Source: Roseburia_C sp031555935 (GTDB lineage Bacteria; Bacillota; Clostridia; Lachnospirales; Lachnospiraceae). From it: a DNA stretch of 64,000 nt. Under the pieces are notes generated by a model. The model was not told the DNA's origin and searched no databases. It was given only the letters and a program-made list of their open reading frames with translations. Below, piece after piece: positions 60,889 to 64,000 of this stretch. The position numbers were made by a program, and so were the translations under genes. Each line of letters starts with the position of its first letter. Position 1 is the stretch's first letter. Location of the stretch: NCBI GenBank assembly GCA_031555935.1, contig JAVBTX010000015.1, positions 18,587-82,586 of the forward strand, given 5' to 3'.

Positions 60889-61953
60889 TTAGCGATTCTT
60901 TATTCCAAATAAAAATCTTGTTATTGCTGTCCTTTTGCACAGTTCATATGTCAATATCGTTAAAACAAAACTCCCGATTAAAATAAGGATTATTTGCAAC
61001 GCAACATTTGAGGTTAATAAAAAAACATAATAGGCAACAAGTATAATCCACGATTGATGGAATATGTAAATAGGAAACGAAGCATTTGCAAAGTAATCTG
61101 TAAACTTATTTCTAAAATTAAGATAATGCTTACCCATGCCTATAATGCCTAAAATACTAATCCATGAGAGTAGCTTTATTAAAATGTCATAAATTATTCC
61201 TCCATCGGATGCGGTAACATTCCGATAAATCACATTTGCTGCCGTAAAAATTATCGCCGCACAAATTAAATACCACCTGTTTTTATCAAGTCTTTCCTGT
61301 ACATTATCGTCAGACAGAACAAAATACCCAAGCATAAATAACGCGAAATATTCTCCAAGGCTTTTTCCTTCGATATCTAAAATAAATGACATCACAAAGA
61401 CAATGGAAAACATAGAAAGTATTTTAAAGATTGATAATTTTTCTAAATGCAATTTTCTGTTTGACTGTCTATATAACAAAACAATAGGTAATGCGACTAA
61501 GGAGATTAGAAATAAAGCTAAAATAAACCACATCTGTCCTAACGTAAAACCTCCTGAATAACCTGATAGGTCTGAAAATTTTGTAAAAAACAGAGTATAT
61601 TGATGAAAATAACTGCCTAAATAACCGTTGTGAAATTTCTCCGCAAAAAATGATTGCATCGGGACAAGCAGTAATAACCCCGAAACAAATGGAATCAATA
61701 ATTTTGTTATTCGTTCATTTATGTATTTTTTTGGTGTTCTTTTTTGTAGTGCGTAGAAAGTGCTCATTCCGGCTATTACAAATAGTATCGGCATGAACCA
61801 AGGGGAACAGATTTGTAGAAAATTAGTCAGCGCGGCTACAGAATCACCTTTAATATAAAAGCCTACAAAACTATCATAAATCCTGAATATATGATAAGGA
61901 AATAAAAGCAATACTGTAAGCCAACGCAAATTATCAATATAGTATTTTCTCAT
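60889..61953 (-). CDS. Acyltransferase family 3 membrane protein
   Basis: This integral membrane protein of 354 residues has about ten hydrophobic helices. The N-terminus YIDNLRWLTVLLLFPYHIFR carries the His and Arg-containing pattern of acyltransferase 3 (OafA/WecH type), enzymes that acetylate or acylate cell-surface sugars and lipids. The start at 61951-61953 has a GGAG site. It is a single gene with its own promoter and terminator. The acceptor cannot be told from the sequence. Confidence 0.88.
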   Translation of the reverse strand: MRKYYIDNLRWLTVLLLFPYHIFRIYDSFVGFYIKGDSVAALTNFLQICSPWFMPILFVIAGMSTFYALQKRTPKKYINERITKLLIPFVSGLLLLVPMQSFFAEKFHNGYLGSYFHQYTLFFTKFSDLSGYSGGFTLGQMWFILALFLISLVALPIVLLYRQSNRKLHLEKLSIFKILSMFSIVFVMSFILDIEGKSLGEYFALFMLGYFVLSDDNVQERLDKNRWYLICAAIIFTAANVIYRNVTASDGGIIYDILIKLLSWISILGIIGMGKHYLNFRNKFTDYFANASFPIYIFHQSWIILVAYYVFLLTSNVALQIILILIGSFVLTILTYELCKRTAITRFLFGIKNR

Positions 61954-61994
61954 AACATTACTCCTGACAATAATATAAATACTCTGTTTCAATT

Positions 61995-62023
61995 ATTATA
62001 TCAGTAATGCAAAGCAAAAACAA
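61995..62023 (-). promoter_or_regulatory. Promoter of the acyltransferase gene
   Basis: TTGTTT (62018-62023) and TATAAT (61995-62000) are 17 bases apart on the minus strand. The rest of 62024-62214 holds no recognisable gene; an ORF of 61 codons on the minus strand there has no homology I know. Confidence 0.6.
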
Positions 62024-62214
62024 GATATTGGATACTTGAGTTACCCCCAAATTTACAATCCTTCTCATGTTTGCCCGACTATCCCATTTCCTTCTAACAA
62101 GGCCACAAACACGCCCACAAAGGCAACGAATCAGCATTGTCAACGTTTTTCAAATTGTACACTAATGCAATAACAAAAACTCCAGATTTCTCATTTTACT
62201 GAGACTCTGAAGTT

Positions 62215-62868
62215 TCATTTACTTTGGGTGGATTTTTCAATTAAATCTTCCATTGTGCAGCCAAGGACTTTTGCAAGACGATACATTGTATCCACGCTTG
62301 CCTTATTAATATTTTTGTTTCGCTGTTCATACATCTGGATAGACCGAAGGCTGACACCGGAACGTTCTGATAACTCAGCCTGAGTGAATCCATAGGCTGT
62401 GCGGATACGTTTCAAGTTTGTTTCAGAGAAATATTCCTTCATTCGTAAATCTACGATGTCAGCGAACTTTGTTATATCTGCCTCATGGAGAGTGTAATAC
62501 ATTTTCTGCAAATCTTCATAAGAGATAACCTTGAAAATGTCATTGTATTTTCTGCTTGAATACCACTGATAATAAGCAACTGCCCATCCAATCCAGTATT
62601 CCACGGAGCGTCCGAAATACTCCTGCGGTTCTATTTGAAGTTCCTGACCTTTTGTTTCCGCAACGATTTCCACCACAATTTCAATACCGCTTTTGCCTGC
62701 AAGATAGGCAGGCTCTCCATTTTCCATTCGCTTGCTCACAGAACTCGCAATAAATAGTTTTACAAAATCATTTCCATAAATACCACAAGTATTGACTGCG
62801 TAATCAAAGGCATCACCGAGTATCGACTGGGCCTTACTCAAATATATTTCTTGGTATGCGCGGGTCAT
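62215..62868 (-). CDS. HTH protein, probable antitoxin partner of the DUF3990 protein
   Basis: The 217-residue protein has an alpha-helical N-terminal domain of about 150 residues (YLSKAQSILGDAFDYAVNTC, EYWIGWAVAYYQWYSSRKYN) and a C-terminal XRE-type helix-turn-helix (LKRIRTAYGFTQAELSERSG, VSLRSIQMYEQRNKNINKAS). It overlaps the DUF3990 gene by 35 bases. Regulators fused to a DUF3791-like or similar domain are typical partners of DUF3990 proteins, and I treat it as the antitoxin, by context. Confidence 0.75.
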   Translation of the reverse strand: MTRAYQEIYLSKAQSILGDAFDYAVNTCGIYGNDFVKLFIASSVSKRMENGEPAYLAGKSGIEIVVEIVAETKGQELQIEPQEYFGRSVEYWIGWAVAYYQWYSSRKYNDIFKVISYEDLQKMYYTLHEADITKFADIVDLRMKEYFSETNLKRIRTAYGFTQAELSERSGVSLRSIQMYEQRNKNINKASVDTMYRLAKVLGCTMEDLIEKSTQSK

Positions 62869-63526
62869 CGTTTTTAATGCCTCCTCTCATAATATCCAGT
62901 ATGTAAAGACCGTCAACTTCTTCCCCAAGCATTTCCAAATAAAGCTGATTAGCCTCATCGTCTCTGGCTTTGCGTAGAATATAATACTGGTCTTTCTCGG
63001 CAACATCGAATCCTTCGTATTTCAGATTGGAAAAGGCAAACTTTGATTTGATAACGATTTGCTCGCCCAACTTTCCAAGTCGCATAGCACGTGCAAGCTG
63101 CTCTACTGAAATACCGTTGTTAAGGAATGACTCTGCATAATCAAAGTAGGAATCGTCTGCGCGATAGCCTGTAATAAGGTCAAATGCATTAACATTGACA
63201 CTGAAGTTATCAATCAGATATCTTTTTGCTCTTCCGGCCACAGGAGTTTTGATGGAAAACAGACGGTGTTCTACCAAAACAGCTATCCAGTTAAGTATGG
63301 TGTAATCGGGACTGTTTAGATTCAAAATGTTCAAATATTCCGTATCCAACGTATACCGATTGGAAAAACCATCACGCAGGGATGATACTGCCCATTCTTT
63401 TGCCAATTCCTCGCTTGCAGTGCAATAGAATCCTAACCCAAAGTCATTATTCTTTTTCCCTTTACCGAAAATTGGCTCTTCCACAATTTTTTCAGAACCG
63501 TGATATATATTAATCAGTTTATCCAT
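62834..63526 (-). CDS. DUF3990 protein, probable ADP-ribosyltransferase-type toxin
   Basis: The start at 63524-63526 has GGAGGT nearby; the product has 230 residues. INIYHGSEKIVEEPIFGKGK, then KNNDFGLGFYCTASEELAKE is the DUF3990 signature: a YHGS strand-turn and a DFGxGFYxT motif that recall the NAD-binding core of ADP-ribosyltransferases. A conserved Tyr-Glu pair is plausible further on but not certain. The overlapping HTH gene downstream makes a two-gene toxin-antitoxin-like pair. The target is unknown. Confidence 0.75.
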   Translation of the reverse strand: MDKLINIYHGSEKIVEEPIFGKGKKNNDFGLGFYCTASEELAKEWAVSSLRDGFSNRYTLDTEYLNILNLNSPDYTILNWIAVLVEHRLFSIKTPVAGRAKRYLIDNFSVNVNAFDLITGYRADDSYFDYAESFLNNGISVEQLARAMRLGKLGEQIVIKSKFAFSNLKYEGFDVAEKDQYYILRKARDDEANQLYLEMLGEEVDGLYILDIMRGGIKNDDPRIPRNIFE

Positions 63527-63626
63527 TTTCCTGACCTCCATTCACTTCGCCCCGATTATATCACCACAGTGATAGCAAGTCAAGAAACAAATCGCAAAAC
63601 TCAAAGAATTCTTCTCAAATTTACCA

Positions 63627-63860
63627 TTGAACTTATCGATAATAATTTATTCAATACCAGCAGATGTACAAATTATTGGTTTTGATGGTACCAAAAAATT
63701 CTTTCCGGAGAATGAATATGTGGTATCTACCATTCGCCAGCCACTGCCAGAGCTTGCCAAAAAGTGTGTCTACATGATTCTGAATGCTGAGAATGAATCG
63801 CTACCGACGTTGACTTTACTTCCTGTCAGCTACGAATATGGGGGAACGACCATTCGCTAA
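63627..63860 (+). pseudogene. 3' fragment of a LacI/GalR-type regulator gene
   Basis: The plus-strand frame reads VQIIGFDGTKKFFPENEYVV, then STIRQPLPELAKKCVYMIL and ending YGGTTIR, the last 65 or so residues of LacI/GalR regulators (I-IGFDG, then I-QP-EL-xxAA). The helix-turn-helix and most of the sugar-binding domain are missing, and the ATG at 63627 is not a real start. Immediately upstream is the promoter region of the DUF3990 pair on the opposite strand, and immediately downstream of its stop codon is the end of a group II intron. It therefore looks like a gene broken by insertion or deletion. Confidence 0.75.
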
Positions 63861-64000
63861 AATCGAGTAGGAAGATAATCATTAATTGATTATCTGTCCT
63901 CTCACACCACCGTGCATACCGTTCGGTACACGGCGGTTCAATCTTATAACTAAATGTGTTTCAACTGATATTGGTCTAGTAACGATACTAGACCAAATCT
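63861..64000 (-). mobile_element. 3' end of a group II intron (domains V and VI), running off the edge
   Basis: On the minus strand, GAACCGCCGTGTACCGAAC and the following GGTATGCACGGTGG form a compact domain V-like hairpin at about 63905-63939, then a TGTGAGAGG junction. A domain VI-like stem, AGATAATCA paired with TGATTATCT (63873-63895), precedes CCTACTCGATT, a common 3' end for bacterial introns. The intron end abuts the LacI fragment's stop codon. The 5' part lies outside the window. Confidence 0.75.
63950..64000 (-). CDS. C-terminal end of a group II intron reverse transcriptase/maturase
   Basis: The last 16 codons before a TAG at 63950-63952 read RFGLVSLLDQYQLKHI. Its position just upstream of domain V fits the intron-encoded protein in domain IV. 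No catalytic part is inside the window, so the call depends on the intron context. Confidence 0.5.
   Translation of the reverse strand, partial: RFGLVSLLDQYQLKHI

Noticed and set aside
61958..62143. 61-codon minus-strand frame upstream of the acyltransferase
   Set aside because: It has no good ribosome binding site, overlaps the promoter region and has no similarity I recognise.
1..64000. tRNA, rRNA or a replication origin
   Set aside because: No cloverleaf-like or rRNA sequence and no DnaA-box cluster was recognised on reading both strands by eye; a tRNAscan run would settle it.

Overview
The window looks like a chromosomal segment of a Gram-positive, moderately AT-rich anaerobe of the class Clostridia, most likely a Lachnospiraceae relative. 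This is inferred from a non-discriminating archaeal-type aspartyl-tRNA synthetase followed by gatC-gatA-gatB under a T-box leader, a Csp-like subtilase, a LexA-boxed dinB/yolD pair, an AraC/GH42 beta-galactosidase pair, and strong AGGAGG-type ribosome binding sites. No rRNA, tRNA or CRISPR array was seen. Almost every gene lies on the minus strand; the beta-galactosidase gene is the clear exception.

Layout. 1-1.8 kb: edge of a small biosynthetic or acyl-transfer cluster (start of an AMP-forming ligase, a condensation-type acyltransferase, an XRE regulator). 2.3-5.1 kb: a subtilase and an XRE/unknown-protein pair behind a palindromic operator. 5.2-7.1 kb: SOS-controlled dinB and yolD, then a gene remnant. 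7.1-10.1 kb: divergent AraC regulator and GH42 beta-galactosidase, closed by a bidirectional terminator. 10.1-13 kb: a hybrid histidine kinase with its own promoter.

13.1-46.2 kb is the centrepiece: one long, tightly packed minus-strand gene series encoding a contractile injection system (CIS) of the eCIS/phage-tail-like type. In transcription order it holds an eCIS-associated large protein, five envelope-type proteins (two membrane proteins, a MORN-repeat membrane protein, two exported coiled-coil proteins), a Pvc16-type terminator, a PAAR-like tip, sheath, two tube proteins, a tail assembly protein, a tiny DUF6760-like protein with no usual start codon, a 1105-residue repeat protein, two CIS adaptor paralogues, separate hub and spike, gp25, two baseplate-J proteins and a TIGR02242-like tail protein. 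The same series continues without a break into a phosphorylation switch: a STAS antagonist, an RsbW-like ATPase fused to a glutamate-cysteine-ligase-like domain, a solute-binding lipoprotein, and an SLC1 transporter fused to a dCache sensor and a SpoIIE-type PP2C phosphatase. My inference is that the particle is tethered at the envelope and that its production or activity is gated by an extracellular solute through partner switching.

46.3-49.4 kb: an orphan FtsE-like ATPase, an orphan OmpR-type response regulator and a ClpX-like AAA+ protein. 49.5-54.8 kb: a TetR/MoxR/DUF58/transglutaminase operon with two palindromic operators in its promoter. 55-60.2 kb: the transamidation operon with its T-box. 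60.2-62 kb: a low-molecular-weight phosphatase and an acyltransferase. 62.2-64 kb: a DUF3990/HTH toxin-antitoxin-like pair, the tail of a LacI-type gene, and the 3' end of a group II intron running off the right edge.
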